Positions 22,704 to 35,713 are shown, numbered from the stretch's first letter. The stretch: 64,000 bases of DNA from Cunninghamia lanceolata (GCA_027924645.1 BSBN01000849.1:10372001-10436000), one strand, 5' to 3'. Notes: generated from the sequence alone by a model not told the origin. Translations and numbers: made by a program.

Positions 22704-25700
22704 AAAACTTGACTTACTCCTGGAAGTCACAAACTAGGGTGGAAACATAACACGTTAGTACCAACATCAAAGTTGATTCATTTCATAAAAATAATATACT
22801 CTAGTTTGCTTATGGAAAGGATTTATCTTCACAAAATATGAACTTATATACTTCATTTCAAACATAATCTACCCTTCTAATTTCCAATGTCACAATAGTA
22901 ACACAATCAAAAATAATTCCATAGTTCATAAACCACTCAAAATCCTTATATGTCACTATTGACACCCATCAGTTCCTTTTAGGACAAGGAAAACATTGCA
23001 CTCTTTTTAATCCTAACTAGTAGAAATTCTCATATCATAAACATATAAAGTATTCAATTTCAAATGCACCTCCATTACAATTCCTCTTCTAATTTGCTGT
23101 TAAGCATTCAATACGTCAGAATGCTATATTTTCACAAAATAACAACATAATTATACACATAAAGCACACGCTTTCCAGTAAATATCCATCATTTATAAAC
23201 AAGACATTCCACTTTAATAATTTTACAACACTAAATCTCATAACATATTCAGCAAAAGATCATGATTTTTCACCTTTTTAGAGCATGGAGACACAATTTA
23301 TCATTTCATAAGTACTATATTCATGATTTAACATACATTCTTCACATACACACCAATTCACATCACCAAAAATCACATCACAAGGCTACACAAGGGTCCA
23401 TCTAGACACTGGAAAGCCGCATTCTAATCCATGATACAAAATCCATGAGCCAAGAGATAAAATCAATCTCACGTAATCCATACCTCACATTTAGTGGTTT
23501 GTTGGTGTTAGGCCACACACACAGGATGAGACCATCCAAACAAGACCACAATGACCTCTCTCTTTTTGTATAAGGTGGTTAGCCTCCAAGAGATAGTCAT
23601 CACACATAGGTGGGTAATGGGTCCTAATTGTATAACAGCCTCACATACCCCCATCCTCAAGGTTCCCTACGTCTGTTTCCTTGTATACACTCACCAAGTC
23701 TGCCTCATACATCCTTGGAGAGGAATCACAATATGACACATGGCCGACATCAAAAATAATAAGGATAAACTAGTTTAGCCACCAAAATCATAAAGAAAGA
23801 TTAAAAAAAATTCAATTTCAACAATAAAGCAAGAAATGCACACTAAATCAAATGTAACCACGAGGGTTACTTGCAAATAAGATCACAAAGTGTGGCTAAA
23901 CCATCACAATCAAATATAAACAAAGTGTCGGCCTTCACAATCAATAGAAAATCATCAATAACTATAAAGAAAATCCACAATCTTTGAAATTGCATTGTAC
24001 AACACTGTGTGACTAGATACTAGCCACCAAATGAGGAAGGAGGGAACAATGTCAGGCTATAACAATAGCCCTCATGTGGTGCGGAGTGAGCATGCCATCC
24101 ACATGGCTCAGAGTGTACTCCTCGGCTACACCCTGCATCGCGTCGTCACGCGGCATGGACTAGCCAAGTGGCCCACACACTCCTTGCTACCTGCATGGAA
24201 TGTGCACCTTGGCCACATCCTGCATCACATCTCAGTGTAGCATGGTCATACGCCAGCCGGAGAAGGCATGTATTGGTTGTATACCACATGGCAATGTGTC
24301 TATGGCTCCACGGAAGTAGGCACGCACATAACACACCCCGCATAGTGACACCTCATGGAAAGGCACACGCAGGTACTCGCTGTAGCTAGAGGTATACATG
24401 GCTAGGGCATACCCATATGCTAACCCAAACACTATCGAAAGAAAACATGAGTATCCCTCTACAAGTGTGCGAGGCCCCATTATGCTCATCACACAAGTAG
24501 GCTATCGTAACACAGTCTCATAGTGCACCTTCACGTGTCTATGCATGTGGCATTGTGTCCTTGAGGCCAGCTCGCGACCATCAGCAACACGGCATCATCA
24601 CCAACACTGTGTCAGAACATCAGTGAGGTCTGGTATCATATCCATTGCATCATGTCAGAACACGTGCAAATATGGTATATATAATACATATATATGAGTA
24701 TATCAATATGGGGCTATTCAAGCTTCAATTCTCATACGGATGAGGTTAACTCGCTCCTTCCAGCTCAATGCCCCTATAGGTGGCCAGGCATATACTAACC
24801 AACCAATGCTGCTGTATTCAAAACTGTGGGGATTAGGCTGGCACATATGGATCAAGTACCCTGATCCATCATAAGGGGAAGTAGTGAGTACTTTCCTTAG
24901 AATTGGTTGAGCTAAGACCTCTCTACGCTGCAATATGCGTACGCTGCACACTCCACCCAAGGAACTTTGTGGTTGCTACTACCCCTTCATGGACCGAGGG
25001 ACTAGAGAATCCAAAAGAAGAGAATCTACGAAACTAACTTTTGGCTACTCTTATTCATAATTTTCAACCACACATGGGTTGGCCCTCAATCAGGTAACAA
25101 ACATACAAGCACACATAATGGTATGGTTAATCCCACACCTAAAATACAACATACTCCCCATGGATGGGTACCCAGTATCACCATCCCATGGGCACACAAA
25201 GCAAGTACAGTGTATTCACAACAATCAACCAAAGCACAGTTACTAGTTTCTCACATTTATAGGGGGAAGATTACATTTACATACACAATTCCATTACTAC
25301 TCAAGGATCACATACCATAAATACATTTATTTCCATAACCAATGTGATTCCCTTTACAAAATCATAACATTACCTGTTATCCATTTTCCTTTTTTCGGTT
25401 TCCTTTCACTCTACTTTTTCCACATATCACATGATGCTAAATGTCAATGTCATGATCATCGTGATCACTTGTCAACTCCAATTAACAAATTTTCATTCAT
25501 TTTTATCCTTTCAGTCTAACATTCTATCCTCATAACATATACACATGCAAAATAACTTTTCTTCCACACAATAAGAATTTTACATAAGCACTATGGATTT
25601 TCTAAATGCATCCAAGAATCATTAATATATGCATCCGGAGTTCAACAAATTGTACACAAGTTCCATATTCACAAAAGAACGATAATAACCCTCTACTTAA

Positions 25701-26316
25701 CTCTTGCTTCTTCCTATAGGTCAACTCTTTCTTCATCAAAGATTATATAAATTTTCACAAAACAAGAGGATTCACATATTTTCTTCCAAAACACAATCCC
25801 ACATTCTCATGAACTTAATCATAATTAAACACATGATCAATATTCTATTACACCACCTTGCATATATTGTATCAGTCATGAAAAGACTAACCAATAATTC
25901 ATTTATTAACTATCTAGGTGCTTTTCCTTAGTCTAACCAAGAAAACCCTTTTACAAGCAACATATTCTTATCATTATGAAAATGCACTGAACCACACATG
26001 GATGTAAACATTGTTACCAACCAAAAGCACACATGAAGGGATGACACATTCAGGCTAGGATTTTCTTTCAAAACCACATAACATACACTCCAAACTAAAT
26101 TTGCACTTTTAAGAAACTGGAAGCAATGGAAATGAATCAAGGCCACAACAGGAGGATAAATTAATTACATGCGTCCAAGGGATCACACACAACAGGAGAA
26201 TACACAAGGCGTTTGATCATCTATCCAACACAAGAGTCCCTATCACATTCATAAGAAGAATTACTTATAACTAGACATGGGAAACAACATTAACTAGAGA
26301 TCCCAGTCCTGCAACT
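22704..26316 (-). mobile_element. Interior of the LARD element, no coding capacity
   Basis: About 3.6 kb between a polypurine tract and a tRNA primer site with no gag or pol motif in any frame. Short frames around 24031-24960 overlap on both strands and resemble no retroelement protein. That stretch is clearly richer in G+C than its surroundings. Large LTRs with a 3.5-kb structural but non-coding interior fit the LARD class, which depends on proteins from an autonomous partner. The partner lineage is unknown. Confidence 0.8.
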
Positions 26317-26330
26317 TGGCTCTGATACCA
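26317..26330 (-). other. tRNA-iMet primer-binding site of the LARD element
   Basis: On the minus strand TGGTATCAGAGCCA starts two bases after the LTR end. This is complementary to the 3' end of plant initiator tRNA-Met, the commonest plant retrotransposon primer. Confidence 0.9.
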
Positions 26331-26332
26331 AA

Positions 26333-28935
26333 TGTAATGCCCCACCTAGGAACCTCAGAGAACAACACAACTATGCTATACAAACAGGCAATGTTTTTTT
26401 TAAAAGATAGAAATAACAAGTAATGTTAAACATATCTATACATATCATTAAACTAAGCATTATCCTCTAAGGTTCCATGACTGCATTACTTAACAACTAT
26501 TAACAAGATCTAACCAACATTATGAATTAACTAACAACATTAATTCATTCTAAATGTATTGTATCAAATGAATTGAGTAAACACATATATTTCCATATTG
26601 TATCATCAGAAAGGTAGACATCAAGATCATGAATACAAGATTTCCAGTACATATACAATTTCCTTTACATGAGAGTACATCGTTACAATGTTAACAATAT
26701 CACTTTCCCAAATACACTCAAGTACATACATTAAAGTTATAGTACATGTTTTCATTGATATACAAGACTAGAATATGAACATGAATAACTATCTCCTCAA
26801 ACTAGTACAAGATCTGGAATCTGTCACACAAGATACATCCTTCTTGCACATGAACAATAGTAAGGAAAATACCAATGGAGAAAAAGCACAACCACCCGAC
26901 CATGTGGAACCGTAAGGTCCACCTCCCATGCTAGGAGATAACATATGGTCCCTCTTCAACAAACAATCAGAAAGATAGTAGACTAATAGGTGCAAGGACT
27001 ACACATGACTCCAATACAACATGAGTCAATTAGAACATCACAAGTAACACAAACAACACTTCCAGAGGCAATCACACAACAAAAAGGGAAAAACACAAAT
27101 AGGGAATGCTAGGCTACAGTAGGGAAGAGTGTCATCATAATCACATGAATAGGTACACTGAGCAAGGCACTAACCATCTTGCACATGAATCATACCAACA
27201 TGAATAGGAGGCCATAGTTCAAGAATACATTTCATCTGACTCACATGATGCACACACATAGCCAACCACCCCCCCCCCCCCCCCCCCCCCCCAACACACA
27301 CACAATCACACCCTCAAATGACACAAACACTTGACACCATTAAAACACAATGGTCACACATCAAATTCGCTTTCCAATACACATCATAAACTAAGATTCT
27401 TCATCAATATTTCAATTACAATGCAGCGAGTGTAACCTATGATATGATGTACTAATTATGGTACTATAATAATGTAACATTCATCCAATCATGATCAATC
27501 ATCTAACAAACATAAAGTGAATTCTATCTCAACAATGCAGAAAAATAATTTTCTAACTACTAGAAGCAGCTACTAATATGATCATCCCTATAGCATGTGT
27601 CAAATGCATATACTAAATCTAAATCATGGTATGGCAGAGAGAAACAAAGTGTCAAACAATAACTATAACAGGGTTTGACTAACAAGCTTTTGTTAGGTCA
27701 CATTGCTATAAATAGAACATTTAAATCCAGATATAATTTCTTCCTAGTAACATTTACCATAGTTCAAGGAGAAAAATACTACATTAACATCTAACACTTA
27801 AGTTCTAAAGATGATTCAAGAGTATCCTCATAAAATAAGATTTACTCTTTTCATATCTATTATAAGTAAGCATAAAAAGTCTTTGAACTTGCTAAGTAAA
27901 ACAATAGCAAGGATTAAGAATGCACATAAAGATTAAACATATACATATAACAGAGATTTCAATAGGTTATCAGAAGTATCATAATGCTCTTTAAATAGTA
28001 TGATAATGACTAGTATAATTGTATTTAAACAACATGGAGAAAACCTTTAAATGTTTAGATAAGGTTGAGAACATGAAGGTTTGGATGCCAATTCTTGCTG
28101 TAATACATGACTAAGAAGTGATATCAACTTGATATTTATAAGGTCTAAGGTGTTTTAATTCAAGTCGACATAGTTAAAAGGTTCATAAGAGATAGGAATC
28201 AATTGTTACCGGGAATTAATAGAGTATTGCAATAATACTTGATTGGTCTTAAATATTTTTAACAAAACAATAACATAATAGACTCTACAATTAAGCTCCT
28301 GCAAAACTAAAATAATGCTGACAAGTTCAAAGTTATAGATATGAATATTTTATTGCGGTGTGGAACAATTTTCCCAGCACTATATAACTTTCCTAATTAA
28401 GAGCCTATCGGCCAACGAGAAAATCTTTTAGAATCACAAACAAATAAGAAGGCACATAGTTCAATGAGGTTAGAAGGGGCACTAAAGATAACATTCTTGG
28501 AAGATTTTATTAACATTAAGATTACTATAGATAGACTTGGATGTGATTCCTCTTTGCAAAAGCCATCTTTTCATGTATAAGGCCACAGATTGCTAGATAT
28601 AAGTATTGAAAATGCTATGGTAGACATGCAAGCAAAAAGTGCAAGGATAAGCAAACTGGTTGATAGGATACCCCAAAGAGATGTTATGCAATGATCACAA
28701 GATAGAGATGAAATGGATTTATTGAAAAGGCTAAAGAAACTCTCAAGAAAGTGCAATAGACAGGTTAATTCATACTAACGCTTGCACCTATTTGTGGTTC
28801 AGGGAATATGCCGACAGGAACAACAACTTGTTTAGAAAATTTGTGAAGTGAATTTCCTTTATGGCATGAGATGACCCCAAGCACCATGACATGCTCACTT
28901 ATAAAACACTTATAGAATGATAAACAACAACAAGC
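26333..28935 (-). repeat. 5' LTR of the LARD element, interrupted by the Tat insertion
   Basis: Collinear with 17940-20540 of the other LTR up to the word 'caacaacaagc', where the sequence switches to the Tat LTR. The remaining 2.1 kb should lie beyond the right edge of the window, after the Tat element. It contains a 34-base run of C at 27259-27292 where the other LTR has only six. Confidence 0.88.
27259..27292. repeat. Poly(C) run of 34 bases
   Basis: Uninterrupted C run followed by (AC)n. The homologous place in the other LTR (about 18885) has a run of six C, so the tract expanded after insertion or its length is a sequencing or assembly artefact. Confidence 0.9.
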
Positions 28936-29905
28936 TGTATACACCTGAAATTGACACGACTCTATCTGAATAAATATTTATAATATTTATTTCATCTAAA
29001 TTCCTCTATCAACAAATAAATAAACAAATCTATTTATTTGATTCATATTCTTTCAACAATTAAATAAAATCAATTTATTTAATTAAATTCCTCTAGCAAA
29101 TTAAATAATACCAATTATTTAATTAGTTCTTCCAAAATCATTCTAAATTAAATAAAACCAATTATTTAATTGTTTCTTCCAATAATAACTTCTCTAAATT
29201 TAAATAAATTCAAATATTTATTTAAGTTGTCAATTTCCTCTAAAAATTGAGTTATCTCTAAATATAATTCAATCAAGTGTGCACATGCAATTGAATATTC
29301 CAAATATTTAATTGAGCTAAAATATCTTCTCATCCTCATGCAATTTCCATCCTTCTCTTAATTGATTAATCTATTATGTTAATTAATTAATCTATTCAGT
29401 TAACTCATTCTTCTATTTTATTAAATCCTCTCATGAAAAATAGAGCAGGACACTTGTCCTCTTCCTATTTGCGCATATCCTCTCAAGTTTCCTCTACCAT
29501 TGATCTTATTATTTCTTCTACACCATTGATCTTCTCTCTCACATATCTATAAGTACAACCCTATTCCTCCATTTCTATCATCCAAGCTTTTAGTAAACTT
29601 ACTCTGCATGAATTATAGCATGCCTTTGGCACGAAATCATTCCATAGCTTGCGATCACCCTTTTATCATAGCAATTGTGTTGAAGAATCTCTTCAATGCG
29701 GACCTATCATAGCCATTCCCACTTGACATCTTAGGAAATAGCAAGGAAGTGCACCTTCTGAGGGCCATATTCATACACAAGATAATTTGAGATAGGCGAC
29801 CAATGGAAGCCATGAAGTAAAGAGGTTTGCAAGGTTTTGTTCTTTATTTGTTTGATCTTCTTTGTTTCTTATTTCATTGAGTTATTGGCACGATTTCCCT
29901 TAACA
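28936..29905 (+). repeat. 5' LTR (970 bp) of a Tat-type Ty3/gypsy retrotransposon
   Basis: Begins TGTATACACC exactly where homology to the LARD LTR stops (candidate target duplication CAAGC, 28931-28935) and ends CCCTTAACA, four bases before a primer-binding site. AT-rich with repeated 'aaataaa...atttattt' phrases (28960-29250). A stretch around 29455-29570, with 'tataagtacaacccta' at about 29549, could contain the promoter and transcript start. The 3' LTR is not reached before base 64000. Confidence 0.78.
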
Positions 29906-29909
29906 TTTT

Positions 29910-29926
29910 TGGCACCCACCATGGGG
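29910..29926 (+). other. Primer-binding site of the Tat element
   Basis: TGGCACCCACCATGGGG closely matches the TGGCGCCCACCGTGGGG site common in plant Tat elements, with two transitions at former CG positions. Confidence 0.8.
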
Positions 29927-30536
29927 CCTTGCCCCAATTTAACCTCAAAACTAAGTTTTTGTGCATTAGGTTCCGTACACAGGAGGATTCTACGCATCTA
30001 TTCTCTGTTTTAACTCATCTATCCTTTCAGCGCATTTGCTCACTGAAGCTGTGCTTTTGTGCTCTGTAATGACACATTTATTCAAACTGTGCATATGTTC
30101 TCTAATTCCATGCTTTCATTCTCTGAAACTGCGCATTTGTAATACCTGCGCATTTGTGTTCTATTGCTATGCATCCATCCTCTGTAGATATGCATTTGTT
30201 CTGACAGTGATTTTTGAGTTATTTCTTATGATTTCGCTAACGCTAACATTTCTTGCAGGAATATTCTCAGGATCTACTTGCAGGTTAGGGGTTGGTTAGA
30301 CATCTAGTTGAATTGTTAACTCACATCGTAGATCTAATTAGAAAGGAAAGTAGTTGGATTGTTCATGCAAATCTTATTTAAATCTAACTAGGAGGATCAT
30401 AATTTGATCTTGTTGCATCAACAACTCAAACATAGTCCCTACTAGAAGGATATAAAATTGAACCATTGCTATCTTGCTTCTTTCAAAGTTAATAGATTTC
30501 GTGTGTTCCCAAGTAGCTTAACTCATTTAGTCTTTT
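29927..30536 (+). other. Tat 5' leader, part 1, with degenerate GCATTTGT repeats
   Basis: Untranslated leader between primer site and gag. From 30010 to 30210 phrases such as 'gcgcatttg', 'gtgcatatgttctct' and 'atgcatttgttctgacag' recur every 20-35 bp. The same phrase family returns at 52240-52350, beyond the nested insertion. The last five bases (CTTTT, 30532-30536) are the target duplication of the Reina-like element. Confidence 0.65.
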
Positions 30537-30847
30537 TGAGAGGAACCTCCTACAACAAAATAATGAAAATGCACGAAATAACAGAAATAGCAGAACACAG
30601 AAGGAATTTATTGATCGCAGGCCACTTCGAGGGGGTAACCTCCTTTGAGCAAGCTCAATACAATAAACTCATGGATGCCTTCATTGGCCTCAACACATAC
30701 TTATATACTAAGTCTAATCTAAACAACTATTACTCCCCATGAATGTGGGATAATACAATATACTCACGGGATGACTTACAAAGCATATGCGTCCAATAAC
30801 AATATACTAACAAAGTAAAGAGAAGGGTTAAACATGGGTTCCTAACA
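30537..30847 (-). repeat. 3' LTR of the Reina-like element (311 bp)
   Basis: Matches the split 5' LTR (35728-35891 plus 51185-51331) in both order and total length (164 + 147 = 311). Most differences between them are transitions. Confidence 0.92.
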
Positions 30848-30860
30848 TCCCCTCCCTCTT
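30848..30860 (-). other. Polypurine tract of the Reina-like element
   Basis: On the minus strand AAGAGGGAGGGGA lies immediately before the LTR start TGTTAGGAACC. Confidence 0.8.
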
Positions 30861-30896
30861 AGAAAAGCTTTGTCCTCAAAGCTTAAGATGTGGAAA

Positions 30897-31400
30897 TTAT
30901 TTCTGAATCTGAAGGAGTGGTTCCCATGTAGCATCCTCTGGTTGCATTCCGTGCCACTGAATTAATACCTTTGTGATGGATCGAGAGTGAAGCTGACGAG
31001 TGTGCTTGTCGAGGATTGCCTCCGGCTCCAAAATGATGGATCCTTCATTATTCAGTTCTGGTAAAATAGTTTGTGCTCTGATGTTGGTGCCAAGAACTTT
31101 CTTTAGACAAGAGACATAAAATACTGGATGAACGCGGGAAGGAGGAAGCTCCAATTTATAAGCAATTGACCCAATCTTATGAAGAACCTTATATGGCTCA
31201 TAGAACTTTGGAGCTAGCTTATGACACCCTTTGAGTTTCAGGGAGGATTGCTTGTATGGCTATAGACGAAGAAAAACCATATCATCTACTTGAAAAGTGT
31301 GCTCAGAACGGTGCTGATCAGCTTGTTGTTTCATTCGATTTCTTTCCATGTGAAGATTGTCGTGCAAAATGAGAAGAATTTGATCTTAGGTTTGAAGAAC
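30897..31400 (-). pseudogene. pol: Reina-like pol C-terminus with chromodomain
   Basis: The translation gives PPSRVHPVFYVSCLKKVLGT, then ILPELNNEGSIILEPEAILD, then SRSITKVLIQWHGMQPEDATWEP. The last part matches the chromodomain core (the LIQWHG...ATWEP positions correspond to the usual LVKWxG...TWEP). A chromodomain on integrase steers insertion toward marked chromatin. A stop near 31259 and frame changes separate it from integrase. Confidence 0.82.
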
Positions 31401-31412
31401 CATGTCAACTGC

Positions 31413-32100
31413 CTAAACTGGTGAACTGCTGGGGGTGAATGGAAGGAGCACTGGTGGTGCTTGACCATAGACTACTTCATATGGAGTCATTTTAGATGCA
31501 GTGTGGTAGGAGGTATTGTACCACCATTCAGTGGGAGGGAGCCACTTTGCCCACTGATGCTGTTGTTCTGAGGTGAAACAATGAAGATAAGTTTCCAAAC
31601 ATTTGTTGATAACTTCAGTCTAACCATCTGTTTGTGGGTGATACCCTGAACTCATCTTCAATTTGGTGCCAGTGTGGTGAAATAGTTCTGTCCAAAAATG
31701 ACTGGTGAAAGTTGCATCACAATCTGAGACAATGGAAGAAGGGATTCCATGAAGACGGAAGATCTAGTCCATGAAAATTTGTGCGACTGAGGAGGCGGTA
31801 TAGGGATGGCTGAGGGCACAAAAATGACTATATTTGGAGAGGCGATCAACCACAACCAAGATCACTATCTTCCCTCTAGATTTAGGGAGCCCTTCAATGA
31901 AATCCATAGAAATATCTATGCAAATCTGTGTAGGGATGGGCAAGGGTTTGAGGAATCTAGGAATGAGTGTCATTTCACCCTTGTTGCGCTAGCAGGTATC
32001 ACATTTATCCACCATCTATTGAATTGCCCTTTTCATTCCCTTCTAAAAGAAGTTACACCTTGCCCACTCATTAGTTTTGAGGAACCTAAAGTGCCCTGCC
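31413..32100 (-). pseudogene. pol: Reina-like integrase, degraded
   Basis: From right to left: a zinc-binding remnant near 31990-32040, then [20 protein letters not shown] with the first catalytic Asp, [12 protein letters not shown], a second block near 31690-31760 with the VSD catalytic Asp, and HQWAKWLPPTEWWYNTSYHT with the MTPYEVVYG motif. Short overlapping frames show several small frameshifts. The gypsy order (reverse transcriptase before integrase) is kept. Confidence 0.85.
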
Positions 32101-33600
32101 AATGGAGAAGCATAGAGTTCATAGAAGACAGCTTGTTGAAGATCTGTGCTCTGGGGAAGCACCAGATGACCTTTGTATCTTAGAAAAGCACCATCCCAAG
32201 AGTAATGCGATACAACAAAAGGGTTATTGGCCAATTGTTGGATGATTTGAGATAATGAAGAGTCATTGACATAGCCCTGCTGGACAGATTCCAACCAATT
32301 TGGAACAGGCATATAAATAGCTGAAAGAGAAGCTTGGTCATCAAATGTGTGAGAAAAAGCATCCTCCACAATATTGTCCTTACCCTTCTTGTAAGTGATC
32401 TCATAGTCATAACCCATGAGTTTGCTAACCCATTTCTGTTGTGCTGGGTAGGAGACTCGTTGTTCTAGGAAATATTTCAGACTTTGGTGATCAGTCTTGA
32501 TGCAGAAATGATTCCCTAATAGGTATGGCCACCACTTCTGTACTGCATGCAAAATAGCCATCATTTCCTTCTCATATGTAGAGAGTACTAAATTATTACC
32601 TGAAAAGGCTTTGATGGTGAACGCAATGGGATGTTCATCTTGAAGGAGAACAGCACCAAGTCCATTGCCACAAGCATCACTCTCAATAGTGAAGGTCTTG
32701 GAAAAATCTGGCATAGCTAGAACAGGTGTAGTACACATAGCTTGTTTTAGTTTTTTAAATGCACACTCAGCAGCATGTGTCCATGTAAAAACATCCTTTT
32801 TCAACAGAGCTGTTAATGGAGTTGCAATCTTCCCGTAATCCTTGACAAACTTGCAGTAGTAGCCAGTCAGTCCTAGGAAACCACAAAGGCTCTTGAGTGT
32901 CTGAGGATGTAGCCAATTTTTTATGGCATCTATTTTGGCAAGATCCATTCAAACCCCTTGGGCTGAAACAATATGCCTGAGATACTCCACTTCCGCCTGC
33001 CCAAAAACACATTTAGACTATTTTGCATAAAGATGATGATCAGAGAGAAGTTGCGTAGAAGATCCAGATGCTGGAGATGCTCAGCCCATGTTTTACTATA
33101 GATGAGGATATCATCAAAGAAGACCAGAATAAATTTCTGCAAGTAGGGCCGAAATATTTTATTCATCAATGTCTGGAATGTGGAAGGAGTATTAGTGAGG
33201 CCAAAGGGCATGACCAAAAACTCATAGTGGCCGTCATGCGTGCAAAAAGCCGTTTTAGGGATATCATCCTCATGAACCCGAATTTGGTGATACCCAGAAT
33301 GAAGATCCAACTTGGAGGAAAAATGAGTGCCATGAAGCTCATCAACAACATGAATCAGAAACTTATCCTTGATTGTGATGTGATTAAGTGCTTGAAAGTC
33401 AATGCAGAGGCGCCATGACCCATCTTTTTTCCAGACAAGAAGAACTGGTGAAGAAAAGGAACTGGTACTAGGGCGAATAATACCTTGCTTCAGTAAGTCC
33501 CGAACGAGCATCTCAATCTCTATCTTTTGGTGAAATGGGTAGCGGTAGGGCCTGATGTTGGGAGGAAAGCTTCCAGGAAGGAGCTGAATACGATGGTCCT
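32043..33600 (-). pseudogene. pol: Reina-like reverse transcriptase and RNase H, degraded
   Basis: Reverse transcriptase (33511-32930): [66 protein letters not shown] and the catalytic [10 protein letters not shown], apparently intact. RNase H (32948-32400): FTIESDACGNGLGAVLLQDE, YEKEMMAILHAVQKWWPYLL and TDHQSLKYFLEQR. A frame change near 33010 and a stop at 32043 prevent a continuous protein. This is the most complete part of the element. Confidence 0.92.
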
Positions 33601-34066
33601 CTAGTCATGAAGGTGGCAATCCCACTGGTTCAGCAAAGACACATACATATCTATCCAAAATTCGTTGTAGATTCGGAGTAGTGGAGACCGTTGATGGTTG
33701 CATCTGAATGGAATGGAGCTGAGCAATGACACCATGTGAATTCTTCTTAAGGAGATTTTCCATGCGATGTGAACTAATGATGCTGAGAGACCCTAGTTGT
33801 AAGCCCTTCAATGTGTGTTTTTGCCCATTGTCTAAAAATTGCATCCAAAGTTTAGCAAAATCCTATAAGATGGGTCTAAGTGTGCATAACCATTGAGCGC
33901 CCAAAACCACATCACATCCGCCTAAGGGCAAGGCAAACATGTCAGAGTGCAAGTTATAATCTCCAATAGAGATATGCACATTGAGACACTTCCCTTTGCA
34001 AGATAATGTGCCCCCATTGGCAATCATGACTTCAAAGCTGGAGCAAGGATGGACAAAACAATCATC

Positions 34067-34300
34067 CTATTTGGTGATCCAAGGGTCAATGAAGTTATGA
34101 GTGCTACTAGAATCAATGAGTATTGTAAGAGGGAGCTTCTTGAAGTAACCCTTGACCCGCATGGTTTGTGGGGTGGTGACTTCTGCTAAAGCATGGAGAG
34201 ATATCTCTGGGTGGTCATCCTGAGAAGGAGGGTCAATAGGTGATTCCTGAATGTCGACCTGATCATCTACTGTATCCTGAGCATCTTTACAAACTTCAGT
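34067..34300 (-). pseudogene. pol: Reina-like aspartic protease
   Basis: The translation includes LTILIDSSSTHNFIDPWITK. The gypsy protease motif is normally D-S-G-S-T-H-N-F; here the Gly is Ser, a G-to-A type change at the active site. Confidence 0.8.
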
Positions 34301-35060
34301 TGCAGGCAGAGAATCCACATCCAAGAGAGAGCTTTTGCTCAACACATCTATGTCCTTGAGTGAATTTCTCATCACAATTATAACAAAGCCCTTTTTCTCT
34401 ATGTGTCCGCATCTCTGCTTCAGACAAATGCTTGATAGGAGTTGTTCTAGGAGCTGGCGTGATTGGAGGTCTTTGGGAAACCATATTTCTGAATGAAACA
34501 AAAGTGGATTTGGAGCGCTGTTGAGCTGTGATCTTGTCCTCCGCCAACTTAGCCAACCCTAGGGCTTCCATCATTGTGCTGGGACGGAACATTTTAACCT
34601 CAGATCGGATTGCATCCTTTAGACCACTAACAAAACAACTCCTGAAGAATTCATCAGACAATCCCTCTATGTGATTGGCCAGTTTCTCAAATTCTATTTG
34701 ATATTCTCTCATAGTGCTAGTTTGGTGAAGTTTAGCGAGTGCTCCTGTGAAGTCATCAAAAGCACTAGGGCCAAATCGTTGCAAAATGAGTTTGCAAAAA
34801 TCTGTCCATTTTGGCTCTTCATGAGCCTTGATGTACCAACGGAACCATTGAAGGGCTTCATGTTCCAAATGAAAGGATGCAAGTGGGACTTTGTTGACAT
34901 CAAAAGTATTATGCAGATTGAAATATTGTTCTATCCAGTATATCCATCCAGTTGGATCATCACCATTGAAGCGAGGAAAATCAAGCTTCGGCCCACAAAA
35001 ATTGTTGGAAGAAGAGAACCTAGTGTCTGCAGAAGACTCTGGCTGCCATCTATTGTTCAT
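34296..35060 (-). pseudogene. gag: Reina-like gag with zinc finger
   Basis: A 250-codon frame containing PKLDFPRFNGDDPTGWIYWI, WTDFCKLILQRFGPSAFDDF, REYQIEFEKLANHIEGLSDE and a C-terminal CYNCDEKFTQGHRC zinc finger. This matches the retrotransposon gag core (Retrotrans_gag) of chromoviruses, which form the particle shell. It is the longest open gag in the element, but the frame shifts just after the finger. An upstream part around 35060-35150 reads into an LxxLL-type helix typical of the gag N-terminus. Confidence 0.9.
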
Positions 35061-35713
35061 GCCTGAATGCTAAAGATTGAGGTGGAGAAGTTTTGCATCC
35101 AGATCTTGGAGTTTGATCTTGAGGGCTACAAGTTCATCCTCCATGTTTTTTGCTCCTACGTGGGTGACAACCATAACCAGGATTTTTTGTTTTGAAATGA
35201 TTTGCATCGGGATCTGCAACGGCTCTGGATAGATGCAATCTATGATTTATCGGTTGGAAATAGATATGGACCCTAGGTATGTTTAGCTTCCTAAAGGTTC
35301 AGGGGATTCACTCGGCTACCAATGTTGTCTAAGGGCTTGCATATTGGGGCAGTATCCCTTGCTCCACAACTCAGGTAAAACTGATAACCGCTTTGCCACA
35401 AATGATAGCTCTTGGTTTACCTCATAGATGGGAACTAGTCAATCAGGTAGGGGCCATTGCCCTTTTCGCTGGTAGGTCCTCTCAATGGGCCAGCTACTTT
35501 AGGGTTCTTGTGGTACTCCTCACAATGAGTTTTAGGGCTATGCCCAGGCACTTCCCATAGTTAAGAGGATAGGGATAATTCCCTGATCTGAACTTGCAAT
35601 TGAAATAAACAATACAGATGCAAAGAAAAAAGAACTACTGCCATAATCACAGTGCCTGGAGGCCACTGCGAAAAACATTTGGCAAAAATTCCACTCAGCG
35701 AGCTTAAGAAAGC

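Noticed and set aside
24031..24492. Protein-coding gene in the LARD interior
   Set aside because: Several short frames overlap on both strands in a G+C-rich block, with no known motif and no consistent start.
26317..26330. tRNA-Met gene fragment
   Set aside because: Only the primer-binding complement is present, at the exact place expected after an LTR.
30036..30299. Small Cys-rich protein in the Tat leader
   Set aside because: The frame arises from degenerate GCATTTGT/TTCTCTGA repeats; no domain or matching frame after the insertion.
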